DNA from: Phycisphaeraceae bacterium | GTDB taxonomy: Bacteria > Planctomycetota > Phycisphaerae > Phycisphaerales > UBA1924 | DNA length: 64,000 nucleotides | Direction of reading: 5' to 3' | NCBI GenBank assembly: GCA_019636675.1 | Contig: JAHBXC010000002.1 | Coordinates: 124,001-188,000, forward strand | Shown: piece by piece, positions 23,997 to 33,823 of the stretch | Position numbering within the stretch: position 1 is the stretch's first letter | Layout of the letters: each line of letters opens with the position of its first letter | The notes under the pieces: generated by a model | Told to the model about the DNA's origin: nothing | Databases searched by the model: none | What the model saw: only the letters and a program-made list of their open reading frames with translations | Program-made: the position numbers and the translations under genes

Positions 23997-24014
23997 GACG
24001 CGTTGAAACGCGTC
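23997..24014. promoter_or_regulatory. Perfect 18-bp dyad between argR and argC
   Basis: GACGCGTT, GA, AACGCGTC: two perfect 8-base arms around a 2-base centre, 10 bases after the argR stop and about 83 bases before argC. The length equals a standard ArgR box (18 bp), although the sequence is more G+C-rich than known boxes. As RNA it could form a short hairpin only by opening the centre, and no T-run follows, so a protein-binding operator or a weak attenuator are the two readings. It may separate argR expression from the biosynthetic genes. Confidence 0.45.
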
Positions 24015-24097
24015 CGGGCCCCCTCCGAATCATTCCTTTCGCGTCACCCTCGCCACGCGTCGCGTCAGCCGCGACCCATGACCCGCCCGTTTGTCCG

Positions 24098-25183
24098 ATG
24101 ACCAACTCCCCCTCCACAATCCGCGTCGCCGTCGTCGGCGCCTCCGGCTACAGCGGGCGAGAACTCGTGCGCATCCTCCTCGCGCACCCTTCGGTCGAAC
24201 TCGTCGGCCTCTTCGGCTCCGACAAGCGCGGCAGCGAGTCCGCAGGCGACGCCCAGCACTACCACCAGCTCTTCCCCCAGTTCCGCGGCCTCATCACGCT
24301 CCCCATCGTCGCCGGAACCCCCGACGCCATCCTCGCCACCCGCCCCGATGTCGTCTTCCTCGCCACCCCCGTCCCCGCCAGTCTCACCCTCGCCCCATCT
24401 CTCCTCGACGCCCCCGGCGCCCCCGGCGCCCCCGGCGCCCCCGTCGTCATCGACATCGCCGCCGCCTTCCGCCTCAAGGACCCCGCGATCTTCGAGGCCC
24501 ACTACGCACAGCCCCACCCCGCCCTGAACTGGCTTGAGCGCGCCGTCTACGGCCTGCCCGAACTCCACCGCGCTCACCTCGCCAAGGCCCAGCTCATCGC
24601 CTGCGCCGGCTGCTACCCCACCTCCTCGATCATCCCCCTCGCGCCCCTCGTCAAGGCCGGCGCGATCGAGAAGGGCCGGGCGCCCATCATCGACTCCACC
24701 AGCGGCGTCAGCGGCGCCGGACGCGCCGCCTCCCTCAAGACCTCCTTCTGCGAGCTCTCCCTCCAGCCCTACGCCGTCCTCTCTCACCGCCACCAGCCCG
24801 AGATCGACGCCTACGCCAACACGAAAACCATCTTCACGCCCCACCTGGGCCAGTTCGATCGCGGCATCCTGTCCACCATCCACGTCGACCTCGCCCCGGG
24901 CTGGACCGGCGCCAGGGTCCGCGACCTCTACGACTCTCTCTACGCCAACGAGCCCTTCGTCCGGCTCCTCCCTCAGGGCGAGTGGCCCACTATCAACGCC
25001 GTCGCCCACACCAACTTCTGCGACCTCGCGCTCGCCAGCGACGACGCGAGCCGCCACCTGATCGTCGTCAGCGCCATCGACAACCTCGTCAAGGGCGCCG
25101 CCGGCCAGGCCGTGCAGTGCATGAACATCCGCACCAACCAGCCGGAGGGCGCGGGCTTGACGCCGCGCGTCAACCGCCCATGA
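24098..25183 (+). CDS. argC: N-acetyl-gamma-glutamyl-phosphate reductase
   Basis: ArgC catalyses the NADPH-dependent reduction of N-acetylglutamyl phosphate to the semialdehyde. The protein has 361 residues. The Rossmann motif VAVVGASGYSGRELVRILL is at the N-terminus, the active-site C172 is in ACAGCYPTSSI, and DSTSGVSGAGR and SHRHQPEI follow as expected for the family. Residues near 107-115 contain a GAPGAPGAP run encoded by a small tandem repeat of nine bases, in a surface loop before the strand VVIDIAAAFR; this is probably harmless. The stop overlaps the argB start by ATGA. No clear Shine-Dalgarno precedes the ATG. Second gene of the arg operon. Confidence 0.96.
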   Translation: MTNSPSTIRVAVVGASGYSGRELVRILLAHPSVELVGLFGSDKRGSESAGDAQHYHQLFPQFRGLITLPIVAGTPDAILATRPDVVFLATPVPASLTLAPSLLDAPGAPGAPGAPVVIDIAAAFRLKDPAIFEAHYAQPHPALNWLERAVYGLPELHRAHLAKAQLIACAGCYPTSSIIPLAPLVKAGAIEKGRAPIIDSTSGVSGAGRAASLKTSFCELSLQPYAVLSHRHQPEIDAYANTKTIFTPHLGQFDRGILSTIHVDLAPGWTGARVRDLYDSLYANEPFVRLLPQGEWPTINAVAHTNFCDLALASDDASRHLIVVSAIDNLVKGAAGQAVQCMNIRTNQPEGAGLTPRVNRP

Positions 25184-26049
25184 TGATCTCCTTCGATATG
25201 GACAACCCCCTCGCCCACGCGAACGGCCCCCTCGTCGTGAAACTCGGCGGCGCCGCCGTCGACAATCCGGACGCCGGGTCCGCCCTGTGGGACGCCATCG
25301 CGCGCCTCCACCAGACCCAGTCGCGCGGGATCATCCTCGTCCACGGCGGCGGGACCGCCATCGACCGGCGCCTCGCCGCGCTCGGCATGAAGTCCGACCG
25401 CAAGGAAGGCATTCGCATCACCCCCGACGAGCACATCGGCGAGGTCGTCGCAACCCTCAACGGCGTCATCAACACCGGCGTCGTTGCCCAGCTCCAGGTC
25501 CGAGGCGTCCCCGCCGTCGGCCTCACCCTCGCCGACGGCATGTTCGCCCGCTGCGTCAAGTCCACCAAGTTCTCCTTCGACCCCGGTCGCGTCGGCGAGG
25601 TCGTGGGCGGCGATCCGCGCCTCCCCCTCTCCCTCATCCGCACCGGCTTCCTCCCCGTCTTCTCCTCGATCGGCTTCGACGATCAGGGCGGAGCCCTCAA
25701 CGTCAACGCCGACGAAGCCGCCGCCGCCGTCGCCTGGATCGTCGGCGCTCGGGGCCTCGTCCTTCTCACCGATGTCGAGGGCATCCTCGACCAGCGCGGC
25801 GCCCTCGTCGCTTCCATGCGCGCCGATCAGGTCGAGCACATGATCGACTCCGGCGTCATCGGCAACGGGATGATCCCCAAGGCCCGCGGCGCCGTGCACG
25901 CCGCCAACGCCTCCGGCGCGCCCACCGTCATCGCGTCGTGGAAGGACGCGCACAACCTCCAGCGCATCGCCGAGGGCGAACTCGTCGGCACGCGCATCCT
26001 GCCCGGCGTCCGAAGAGCCGAGCACGCCGAACTCACGCTCGGCGTGTAA
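25180..26049 (+). CDS. argB: Acetylglutamate kinase
   Basis: ArgB phosphorylates N-acetylglutamate, usually the feedback-controlled step of arginine synthesis. The protein has 289 residues. Family motifs visible are VVKLGGAAVDNP (ATP phosphate binding), ILVHGGGTAIDRRL (substrate loop), INVNADEAAAAVAW-like ALNVNADEAAAAVA and LLTDVEGIL. The start ATG at 25180 overlaps the argC stop (ATGA); a second ATG follows at once at 25183 and another at 25198, so the first few residues are uncertain. The N-terminal helix typical of arginine-inhibited hexameric forms is not evident, so the type of feedback control is unclear. It is followed by a 99-base gap before argF. Confidence 0.93.
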   Translation: MMISFDMDNPLAHANGPLVVKLGGAAVDNPDAGSALWDAIARLHQTQSRGIILVHGGGTAIDRRLAALGMKSDRKEGIRITPDEHIGEVVATLNGVINTGVVAQLQVRGVPAVGLTLADGMFARCVKSTKFSFDPGRVGEVVGGDPRLPLSLIRTGFLPVFSSIGFDDQGGALNVNADEAAAAVAWIVGARGLVLLTDVEGILDQRGALVASMRADQVEHMIDSGVIGNGMIPKARGAVHAANASGAPTVIASWKDAHNLQRIAEGELVGTRILPGVRRAEHAELTLGV

Positions 26050-26148
26050 GCAACCCGCCGCGCTCCGGCCCCATCATCGCGTCACGACGCTCCCCACCGA
26101 CCCGCATCCGCGCGCGCCGCGCTCCCATTCGGCGCTCAGGAGGCTGCC

Positions 26149-27108
26149 ATGATCATCGCCGCCCCGGACATGAAGACGACCATCTCCCCGCTCGCCGCCA
26201 CCGACATCCTCTCCGTCGGCGAACTCTCGGCGACTGAACTCAACGCCCTGCTCGACACCGCGATCCGCGTCAAGGCCGAGCCCCTCGCCTACGAAGACGC
26301 CCTGCGAGGCAAGTCCCTCGTCATGCTCTTCGAGAAGCCCTCGCTGCGCACACGCGTCTCCTTCGAAATCGGCGCCGCCAAACTCGGCGCCAAGGTCGTC
26401 TACTTCGACCACTCCTCCTCCCGCATCGGCCAGCGCGAGCCCGTCGCCGACTACGGCAGCAACCTGTCCCTCTGGACCGACTGCGTCGTCGCGCGCGTCT
26501 TCCAGCACTCCGTCATCGAGAACCTCGCGAAGCACTCCACCGTCCCCGTCATCAACGCGCTCTCCGACCTCTATCACCCCTGCCAGGCCCTCGCCGATCT
26601 GCTCTCTCTTAAGGAGAAACTCGGCGATCTCAAGGGCGCCAAGCTCGCCTTCGTCGGCGACGGCAACAATGTGTGCAACTCCCTCATGCTCGGCGCTGCC
26701 ACCCTCGGCATGGGCTTCACCGCCGTCTGCCCCCCCGGCTACGAGCCCGACGAGCAGACCGTCAAGGCGGCCGGCAAACTCCTCAAAGACAGCGGCGGCA
26801 CGCTCACCATCACCGACGAGATCGAAGCCGTCTACGGCAACGACGCCGTCTACACCGACACATGGACCAGCATGGGCCAGGAGTCCGAGCAGGCCCAGCG
26901 CGTCAAGACCTTCGCGCCCTACCAGGTCAACGAACACCTCATGAACATCGCGGGCGACGACGCCCTCTTCATGCACTGCCTCCCCGCCCATCGCGGCGAA
27001 GAGGTCGCCCCCGAAGTCATCGACGGGCCCCGCTCCATCGTCCTCCGCCAGGCAGAGAACCGCATGCACGCCCAGAACGCGCTCCTGCTCCACCTCCTCG
27101 CCCCGTAA
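26149..27108 (+). CDS. argF: Ornithine carbamoyltransferase
   Basis: ArgF makes citrulline from ornithine and carbamoyl phosphate. The protein has 319 residues. The carbamoyl-phosphate loop SLRTR is at 65-69 (FEKPSLRTRVSFEIG), HPCQALADLL around 143, the ornithine loop TDTWTSMGQE near 240 and MHCLPAHRGEEV near 275. The SMG loop points to ornithine and not to the acetyl- or succinyl-ornithine used by related enzymes. A strong AGGAGG lies about 6 bases before the ATG at 26149, which fixes the start, although an internal ATG eight residues later could also serve. It sits between argB and argG in the same operon. Confidence 0.95.
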   Translation: MIIAAPDMKTTISPLAATDILSVGELSATELNALLDTAIRVKAEPLAYEDALRGKSLVMLFEKPSLRTRVSFEIGAAKLGAKVVYFDHSSSRIGQREPVADYGSNLSLWTDCVVARVFQHSVIENLAKHSTVPVINALSDLYHPCQALADLLSLKEKLGDLKGAKLAFVGDGNNVCNSLMLGAATLGMGFTAVCPPGYEPDEQTVKAAGKLLKDSGGTLTITDEIEAVYGNDAVYTDTWTSMGQESEQAQRVKTFAPYQVNEHLMNIAGDDALFMHCLPAHRGEEVAPEVIDGPRSIVLRQAENRMHAQNALLLHLLAP

Positions 27109-27195
27109 GATCCAACGACGCCCGCCGCCCGGCCCCTTCCGGCCCACGCACAGAGAGACGCGCGGCACGCACGCCGCCGAAAGAGAGAGAGATCC

Positions 27196-28395
<1,200 letters not shown>

Positions 28396-28397
28396 CG

Positions 28398-29792
28398 ATG
28401 GCCACCCTCTGGGGCGGACGCTTCGAGGGATCGCGCGCCGAACTCTTCCGCGCGATCAACGACTCGCTGCCCTTCGACATCGCGCTCCTCGAACAGGATG
28501 TCCGCGGCTCCATCGCCTGGGCCAACGCCCTCGCGCGCGCAGCCGTTATCACCGACGACGAACGCGACGCGCTCGTCAACGGCCTGCGCGAGGTCCTCGA
28601 CGAAGGCATGGCAGACCCTGCCAGCGTCCTCGCCAGCGCCGAAGAGGATGTCCACTCCTGGGTCGAGGCGCGCCTGACCACGAAGATCGGCGCGACGGGA
28701 AAGAAACTCCACACCGGGCGCAGCCGCAACGACCAGGTGGCCACCGACCTGCGACTCTGGGTGCGCGACGCGCTGGCGGCGCGCGTCGAAGAACTCCGCG
28801 CCGCCCAATACGCCATCCTCGCGGTCGCCGCCCGCGAGTGCGACTCCCCGTTCCCCGCCTACACCCATCTCCAGCGCGCCCAGCCCGTCACCTTCGGCCA
28901 CTGGTGCATGGCCCATGTCGAGGCCCTCGCACGCGACGCGTCGCGCTTCGAGGACGCCGCACGGCGCGCCAACGAGTGCCCCCTCGGCTCCGCGGCCCTC
29001 GCCGGGACCGCCTACCCCATCGACCGTGAAGCCCTCGCGCGCGAACTCGGCTTCGATCGCCCGACCGCCAACTCCCTCGACGCCGTCAGCGACCGCGACT
29101 TCGTCGTTGAGGCCCTCGCCGCCGCCGCCCTCTGCGCCACGCACCTCTCGCGCCTCGCCGAAGACCTCATCATCTACTCCAGCGCCGAGTTCGCGTATGT
29201 CTCCCTCAGCGACGCCGTCACCAGCGGTTCGTCGCTCATGCCCCAGAAGAAGAACCCAGACGCGCTCGAACTCCTCCGCGGCAAAGCCGGTCGGATCATC
29301 GGCGCGCACACCGCCCTCGTCGTCACGCTCAAGGGCCTTCCCCTCGCGTACAACAAGGACCTGCAGGAAGACAAGGAACCCCTCTTCGACGCGATGGCGC
29401 ACCTCTCGATCTGTCTGCGCCTCGTGCCCGAGGTGTTCAACGGCCTCACGCTCCACCGCGAACGCGCCGCCGCGGCGTCCATCGCCGGCTACGCCAACGC
29501 GACGGAGCTCGCCGACTTCCTCGTCCGCGAGGGCATGCCCTTCCGCGACGCGCACCACGCCGTCGGCGTGCTCGTGCGACTCGCCATCGAGCAAGGCGTG
29601 GAACTGCAGGGCCTCTCTCTCGAACAACTGCGCTCGGTGGTCCCGACGATCACCCAGGGCGTGTACGAATCTCTGACGGTCGGCGCGGCCCTGTCGCGCC
29701 GGGATGTCCCGGGCGGCGCGTCGCCGACCCGGGTTCGCGAAGCAATCGAGAGCGCCTCGAAGCGTCTCTCGGCGCAGGAAAGGAGGTCGTGA
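28398..29792 (+). CDS. argH: Argininosuccinate lyase
   Basis: ArgH splits argininosuccinate into arginine and fumarate. The protein has 464 residues, the typical length. The fumarase/aspartase signature GSSLMPQKKNPD is at 277-288, with the catalytic serine at about 279; other superfamily blocks are HTGRSRNDQVATDLRLW near 105-121 and AYTHLQRAQPVTFGHW near 154-169. The ATG lies 2 bases after the argG stop. The stop overlaps the first possible start of argJ (GTGA), with AGGAGG just upstream inside the argH coding sequence. Confidence 0.97.
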   Translation: MATLWGGRFEGSRAELFRAINDSLPFDIALLEQDVRGSIAWANALARAAVITDDERDALVNGLREVLDEGMADPASVLASAEEDVHSWVEARLTTKIGATGKKLHTGRSRNDQVATDLRLWVRDALAARVEELRAAQYAILAVAARECDSPFPAYTHLQRAQPVTFGHWCMAHVEALARDASRFEDAARRANECPLGSAALAGTAYPIDREALARELGFDRPTANSLDAVSDRDFVVEALAAAALCATHLSRLAEDLIIYSSAEFAYVSLSDAVTSGSSLMPQKKNPDALELLRGKAGRIIGAHTALVVTLKGLPLAYNKDLQEDKEPLFDAMAHLSICLRLVPEVFNGLTLHRERAAAASIAGYANATELADFLVREGMPFRDAHHAVGVLVRLAIEQGVELQGLSLEQLRSVVPTITQGVYESLTVGAALSRRDVPGGASPTRVREAIESASKRLSAQERRS

Positions 29793-29794
29793 AG

Positions 29795-31021
29795 GTGATC
29801 ATGAGTTCGCTCCACGACAACGGCATCGAGATGGCGACGCTCGACCTTTCGTCGCTCCGCTGCCCCACGGGGTTCGAGGCCGCCGGCCTCGCGGTCGGCC
29901 TGCGCAAGAGCGGGCGACGCGACCTCGCGCTCTTCCTCTGCCGAGAGGGCGCCTCCGCCGCCGGCGTGTTCACGATGAATGTCGTGCGCGCCGCGCCGGT
30001 CACCATCTCCGAGGACCACCTCAAGGCAACCGGGGGCAAGGCCCGCGCCGTGCTCATCAACTCCGGCATGGCCAACGCGTGCACCGGCGCCGAGGGCTTC
30101 GCGCGCGCCCAGCGCACCGCCGAGAAACTCGCCTCCACCCTCGGCTGCGCACGCGAAGAGATCCTGCTCGCCTCCACCGGCGTCATCGGCATGCAGATGC
30201 CCGACCAGAAGATGATCGAGGCCTACAACCCCCTCATCAACGCCCTCGCGCCAGACCGCCTCGACGACGCCGCCGCCGCCATCCTCACCACCGACACCTG
30301 CGAGAAGTACGCGGAAGCCCGCGTGCACTTCGGCGGGCGCACCGCGCGCTTCGTCGGCGTCGCCAAGGGCTCGGGCATGATCCACCCCAACATGGCCACC
30401 ATGCTGGGCGTCGTCATGACCGACGCCGCGATCGAATCAAACGACCTCGCCGACATGCTGCGCACCGCGACGAAGCGCACCTTCAACCGCGTCACCGTCG
30501 ACGGCGACACCTCCACCAACGACTGCGTCTTCGCCATGGCCTCCGGCGCCGCCGGCGAGTTCCCGCGCGAGATGCTCCAGGAAGCGCTCGAGCGCGTCTG
30601 CGCCGAACTCTCCCTCCTCATCGTCCGCGACGGCGAGGGCGCCAAGAAGGTCGTCCGCGTCCGCGTCACCGACGCCGACACCGAAACCGACGCCGAGAAG
30701 GTCGCCCAGACCGTCGCCTCGTCGTTGCTTGTGCGCACCGCGATCGCGGGGGGCGACCCCAACTGGGGGCGCATCGTCGCCGCCGTCGGACGCGCCGGCG
30801 CTCCCTTCGACCTCGACCGCATCGAGGTCCTCGTGGGCGGCGCCTCGCTCTTTGTCCATGGTGCGCCAGCAGATACGGCGCGCGACGTGCTCAAACGCGC
30901 CTTCGCCGGACCCGATGTCGACATCGAGATTCGCCTGAACACGGGAGGCGAAGAGGCGACATTTTTCACGTGCGACCTCACCGAGGGCTACATCCGCATT
31001 AATGCTGACTACACCACCTGA
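29795..31021 (+). CDS. argJ: Glutamate N-acetyltransferase / ornithine acetyltransferase
   Basis: ArgJ moves the acetyl group from N-acetylornithine to glutamate, allowing the cyclic arginine pathway; many also use acetyl-CoA. About 408 residues. The self-cleavage site is in KGSGMIHPNMATML, where T202 becomes the N-terminal nucleophile of the beta chain. AGGAGG at 29781-29786 is only 2 bases before GTG 29789 but 8 bases before GTG 29795, so I prefer 29795; ATG 29801 is possible. It is the last gene of the operon, followed by a strong terminator. With argJ present and argA and argE absent, recycling of the acetyl group is expected; argD and the carbamoyl-phosphate synthase genes must lie elsewhere. 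Confidence 0.95.
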   Translation: MIMSSLHDNGIEMATLDLSSLRCPTGFEAAGLAVGLRKSGRRDLALFLCREGASAAGVFTMNVVRAAPVTISEDHLKATGGKARAVLINSGMANACTGAEGFARAQRTAEKLASTLGCAREEILLASTGVIGMQMPDQKMIEAYNPLINALAPDRLDDAAAAILTTDTCEKYAEARVHFGGRTARFVGVAKGSGMIHPNMATMLGVVMTDAAIESNDLADMLRTATKRTFNRVTVDGDTSTNDCVFAMASGAAGEFPREMLQEALERVCAELSLLIVRDGEGAKKVVRVRVTDADTETDAEKVAQTVASSLLVRTAIAGGDPNWGRIVAAVGRAGAPFDLDRIEVLVGGASLFVHGAPADTARDVLKRAFAGPDVDIEIRLNTGGEEATFFTCDLTEGYIRINADYTT

Positions 31022-31096
31022 CGCGACCATCCTCAACCGATAGAACTCTCGTTCTTCGTCGCTGACCACGCCGTCAGCGGCGCGAGCAACACGCGC

Positions 31097-31131
31097 ACGC
31101 GGCTCGTCCTCCGGGGCGGGCCGCGTCTTTT
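31097..31131 (+). terminator. Intrinsic terminator of the arg operon
   Basis: A 13-bp stem: 31097-31109 pairs with 31114-31126 around the 4-base loop TCCG, with three G-U pairs, followed by TCTTTTC. The T-run is short but the stem is long and G+C-rich. It lies 76 bases after the argJ stop and about 100 bases before the transporter gene, so it should insulate the operon from its neighbour. A weaker 6-bp hairpin (GCTGAC/GTCAGC, 31061-31078) precedes it and has no T-run. Confidence 0.75.
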
Positions 31132-31232
31132 CATTCCCCTCCGCACGCCGCGCTCCGCCCGCATCCCGCTGCCGGACAGGCGGTAAGCGTCACGGCGCAC
31201 GACGCGCCGCCCACGACGACACGGAGCATCCC

Positions 31233-32618
31233 ATCTCCCCGCCCTCGCCCATCCGATCCCTCTTCAACATCCGCGAGGGCGAGGCCGCGCCCGTCGCGTG
31301 GTCCGCCGCCGGCTACTTTCTCGTGCTCGCCGCGTGGTACATCATCCGCCCAGTCCGCGAGCAGATGGGCGTGCAGGCCGGCGTCGAAGACCTCAACTAC
31401 CTCTTCCTCGGCACCCTCGCCGCCACCCTGCTCTTCACGCCTGTCTACGGCGCCCTGGTCCATCTCGCCCCCCGCCGCGTCATCCTCGTCGCGCTCTATT
31501 CGTTCCTCGCGATCAACCTCATCGCGTTCACCTTCGTCCTGCGCGCGCAGCCCGAGGTCGGCCCATGGACGGCGCGACTCTTCTATGTCTGGGCCAGCGC
31601 GTTCAACCTCTTCGTCATGGCCGCGTTCACCTCGCTGATGGCCGATGTCTGGACCCTCGAACAGGCCAAACGCGTCTTCGGGGGCATAGCAGTGGGGGGG
31701 ACCGCCGGCGCGATCCTCGGGTCGACCATCACCGCCACGCTCACGCGCCACATCGGGCAGGAGCACCTCCCCCTCGCGTCCGCCGCGTTCCTCGTCGGCG
31801 CGATCGTCGTCCTCCTTCAGGCCGAACGCGCCTCAGCCCGCGCACACGCGAAGCGAAACGAACCCGCCACCGACCCGGCCCCCTCGCCCTTCTCGTGGAA
31901 GTCTCTCGTCGAGGGCGTCACCATGACCGCGCGGTCGCCCTACCTCCTGGGCATCGCGGTCTTCATGCTCTGCCAGACCATCACCGGGAGTTTCTTCTAC
32001 TTCCAGCAGGCGCGCATCGTCGACCGCTTCGTCGACGGGCGCGCGGCGCAGACACAGCTCTTCGCCAGCATCAACCTCTGGACGAACATCCTCACCATCG
32101 TCGTGCAGATCTTCCTCACGGGGCGAGTGATCCGCGCGCTCGGCGTCGGCCCGACACTCCTGCTCTTGCCCATCATCTTCACCCTCGGCTTCCTCGCCCT
32201 CGAACTCGCGCCCGACGAAGCGCTCCTCACCACCATGGTCGTCGTCCTCGTCGCGACGCGCGCCTCGAACTTCGCCCTCTCCAAACCCGCGAGAGAAACG
32301 CTCTTCACCGTCATCCCGCGCAACGAAAAATACAAGGCCAAGGGCTTCGTCGACACCTTCATCTATCGCGGCGGCGACGCGATCGGCGCCGTCGCCGACA
32401 AGGCCGTCAAAGGCGCTGAGTTCGGCATCGTGTGGATCGCGCTGCCCATCACCACCCTCTGGGGCGCCACGGCCATCTTCCTCGGGGCGCGACAGCGCCG
32501 CCTCGCGCACGCGACAAACCGCGAAAACACCCTGCATCCCGGCCCGATCGAGCCGGTTGATCTAGCGGCCACGCCCGTCGCGGGCGCCGCCCGGTCGCCC
32601 CGAGGAGAGCCGCTATGA
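31233..32618 (+). CDS. ATP/ADP-translocase-like (NTT/MFS-fold) transporter, start codon unclear
   Basis: A membrane protein of about 460 residues with 10 to 12 hydrophobic segments. The N-terminal sequence SLFNIREGEAAPVAWSAAGY followed by AWYIIRPVREQMGV resembles the NTP/NDP exchange transporter group that includes plastid ATP/ADP translocases; free-living bacteria have relatives of unknown substrate. The earliest ATG, GTG or TTG in frame is GTG 31323, which would cut into the first membrane segment and drop this conserved part. The frame is open upstream without any standard start; the best-placed codon is ATC 31233, 6 bases after GGAG, so I mark that position provisionally. The stop overlaps the next start (ATGA). 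Confidence 0.65.
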   Translation: MSPPSPIRSLFNIREGEAAPVAWSAAGYFLVLAAWYIIRPVREQMGVQAGVEDLNYLFLGTLAATLLFTPVYGALVHLAPRRVILVALYSFLAINLIAFTFVLRAQPEVGPWTARLFYVWASAFNLFVMAAFTSLMADVWTLEQAKRVFGGIAVGGTAGAILGSTITATLTRHIGQEHLPLASAAFLVGAIVVLLQAERASARAHAKRNEPATDPAPSPFSWKSLVEGVTMTARSPYLLGIAVFMLCQTITGSFFYFQQARIVDRFVDGRAAQTQLFASINLWTNILTIVVQIFLTGRVIRALGVGPTLLLLPIIFTLGFLALELAPDEALLTTMVVVLVATRASNFALSKPARETLFTVIPRNEKYKAKGFVDTFIYRGGDAIGAVADKAVKGAEFGIVWIALPITTLWGATAIFLGARQRRLAHATNRENTLHPGPIEPVDLAATPVAGAARSPRGEPL

Positions 32619-33766
32619 ACCACCCCCAGTCCGAAGCCCGCCGCCTGTTCCTCAAGTCCGCCGCCGCAGTGAGCGCGCTCGCCGCCATGGGCGGCGCGGG
32701 CGCGATCGCCAACGCCGCCATGCTCCAGCAGCGCGCAGGCGCCACCGGCGACCGCAAACTCAAGATCCTCTTCCTCGGAGGCACCGGCTTCCTCGGGCCG
32801 CACACCGTCCGCGCCGCGATGGCCAACGGCCACGAGGTCACCCTCTTCAACCGAGGGCGCACCAACGCCGACCTCTTCCCCGAACTCGAGAAGATCCAGG
32901 GCGACCGCAACGCCGACCTCGACAAACTCAAGGGCCGCGACTGGGACTGCGTCATCGACACCAGCGCCTATTACCCGCGACAGGTCCGCGACGCAGCCGG
33001 CATACTCAAAGACCGCGTCGGACAGTACATCATGATCTCCACCATCTCCGTGTACGCGTCGTACCCGACGCCGGGCATGGACGAGACCTCGCCCGTCGGC
33101 ACGATCGAGGACGAAACGATCGAACAGGTCACCGGCGCAACCTACGGCCCGCTCAAGGCCCTCTGCGAGCAGGCCGCCGAAGCGCAGATGCCCGGGCGCG
33201 CCACCAACATCCGGCCCGGCCTCATCGTCGGCCCCGGCGACACCACCGACCGCTTCACCTACTGGCCCGCGCGCGTCGCGCGCGGCGGCGAGGTCCTCGC
33301 CCCCGGCGACGGCTCCAACTACATCCAGCACATGGATGTCCGCGACCTGGGCGCGTGGATCGTCCACTGCGCAGAAAGGCGCATCGTGGGCGTCTACAAC
33401 GCCGACTCCGCGATGCGCGAGCGCACCATCAAGGGCCTCCTCGACGCCTGCAAGACCGCCAGCAACTCCGACGCGAAGTTCGTCTATGTGCCCCTCGCCT
33501 TCCTTACAGAGCAGGGCATCCGCCCCTGGCAGGACATGCCCTGCTACGCGCCCGCCGAGGGCGCCTTCGCCGCCTTCGGGCAGGTCAGCAGCGCCAAGGC
33601 GCTCGCCAACGGGCTCAAGCCCCGCCCCATGCTCGACACCGTCCGCGACACCCTCGAGTGGTGGAAGCAGCAGCCCGAGGAACGGCGCAAGACCATGCGC
33701 GCCGGGCTCACGCCCGAGCGAGAGGCAAAGGCCCTCGAAGCGTGGCGGGCGCGCGACGCCGGCTGA
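32615..33766 (+). CDS. Tat-exported NAD-dependent epimerase/dehydratase family protein
   Basis: A 383-residue protein. The N-terminus EARRLFLKSAAAVSALAAMGG is a twin-arginine signal, so folded protein with its nucleotide should leave the cytoplasm. The SDR-type Rossmann motif ILFLGGTGFLGPHTVRAA begins at about residue 50, with the acidic-free FNRGRTN after the second strand that suggests NADP preference. The catalytic block differs from classic YxxxK: TYGPLKALCEQAA, in which Tyr and Lys are 4 apart (Y-G-P-L-K), is the probable active site. The substrate is unknown; exported epimerase-like proteins of this kind are common in planctomycetes. It overlaps the transporter gene by ATGA, so the two may work together. 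Confidence 0.85.
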   Translation: MNHPQSEARRLFLKSAAAVSALAAMGGAGAIANAAMLQQRAGATGDRKLKILFLGGTGFLGPHTVRAAMANGHEVTLFNRGRTNADLFPELEKIQGDRNADLDKLKGRDWDCVIDTSAYYPRQVRDAAGILKDRVGQYIMISTISVYASYPTPGMDETSPVGTIEDETIEQVTGATYGPLKALCEQAAEAQMPGRATNIRPGLIVGPGDTTDRFTYWPARVARGGEVLAPGDGSNYIQHMDVRDLGAWIVHCAERRIVGVYNADSAMRERTIKGLLDACKTASNSDAKFVYVPLAFLTEQGIRPWQDMPCYAPAEGAFAAFGQVSSAKALANGLKPRPMLDTVRDTLEWWKQQPEERRKTMRAGLTPEREAKALEAWRARDAG

Positions 33767-33823
33767 CCGCACCACCCGATCGCACACAGCGCGGGCCGGC
33801 GAGCGTCCGGGTACCCTTCCCCC

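Noticed and set aside
24415-24445. Short tandem repeat GGCGCCCCC in argC
   Set aside because: Encodes GAPGAPGAP in a loop of ArgC, frame kept; probably slippage of no consequence.
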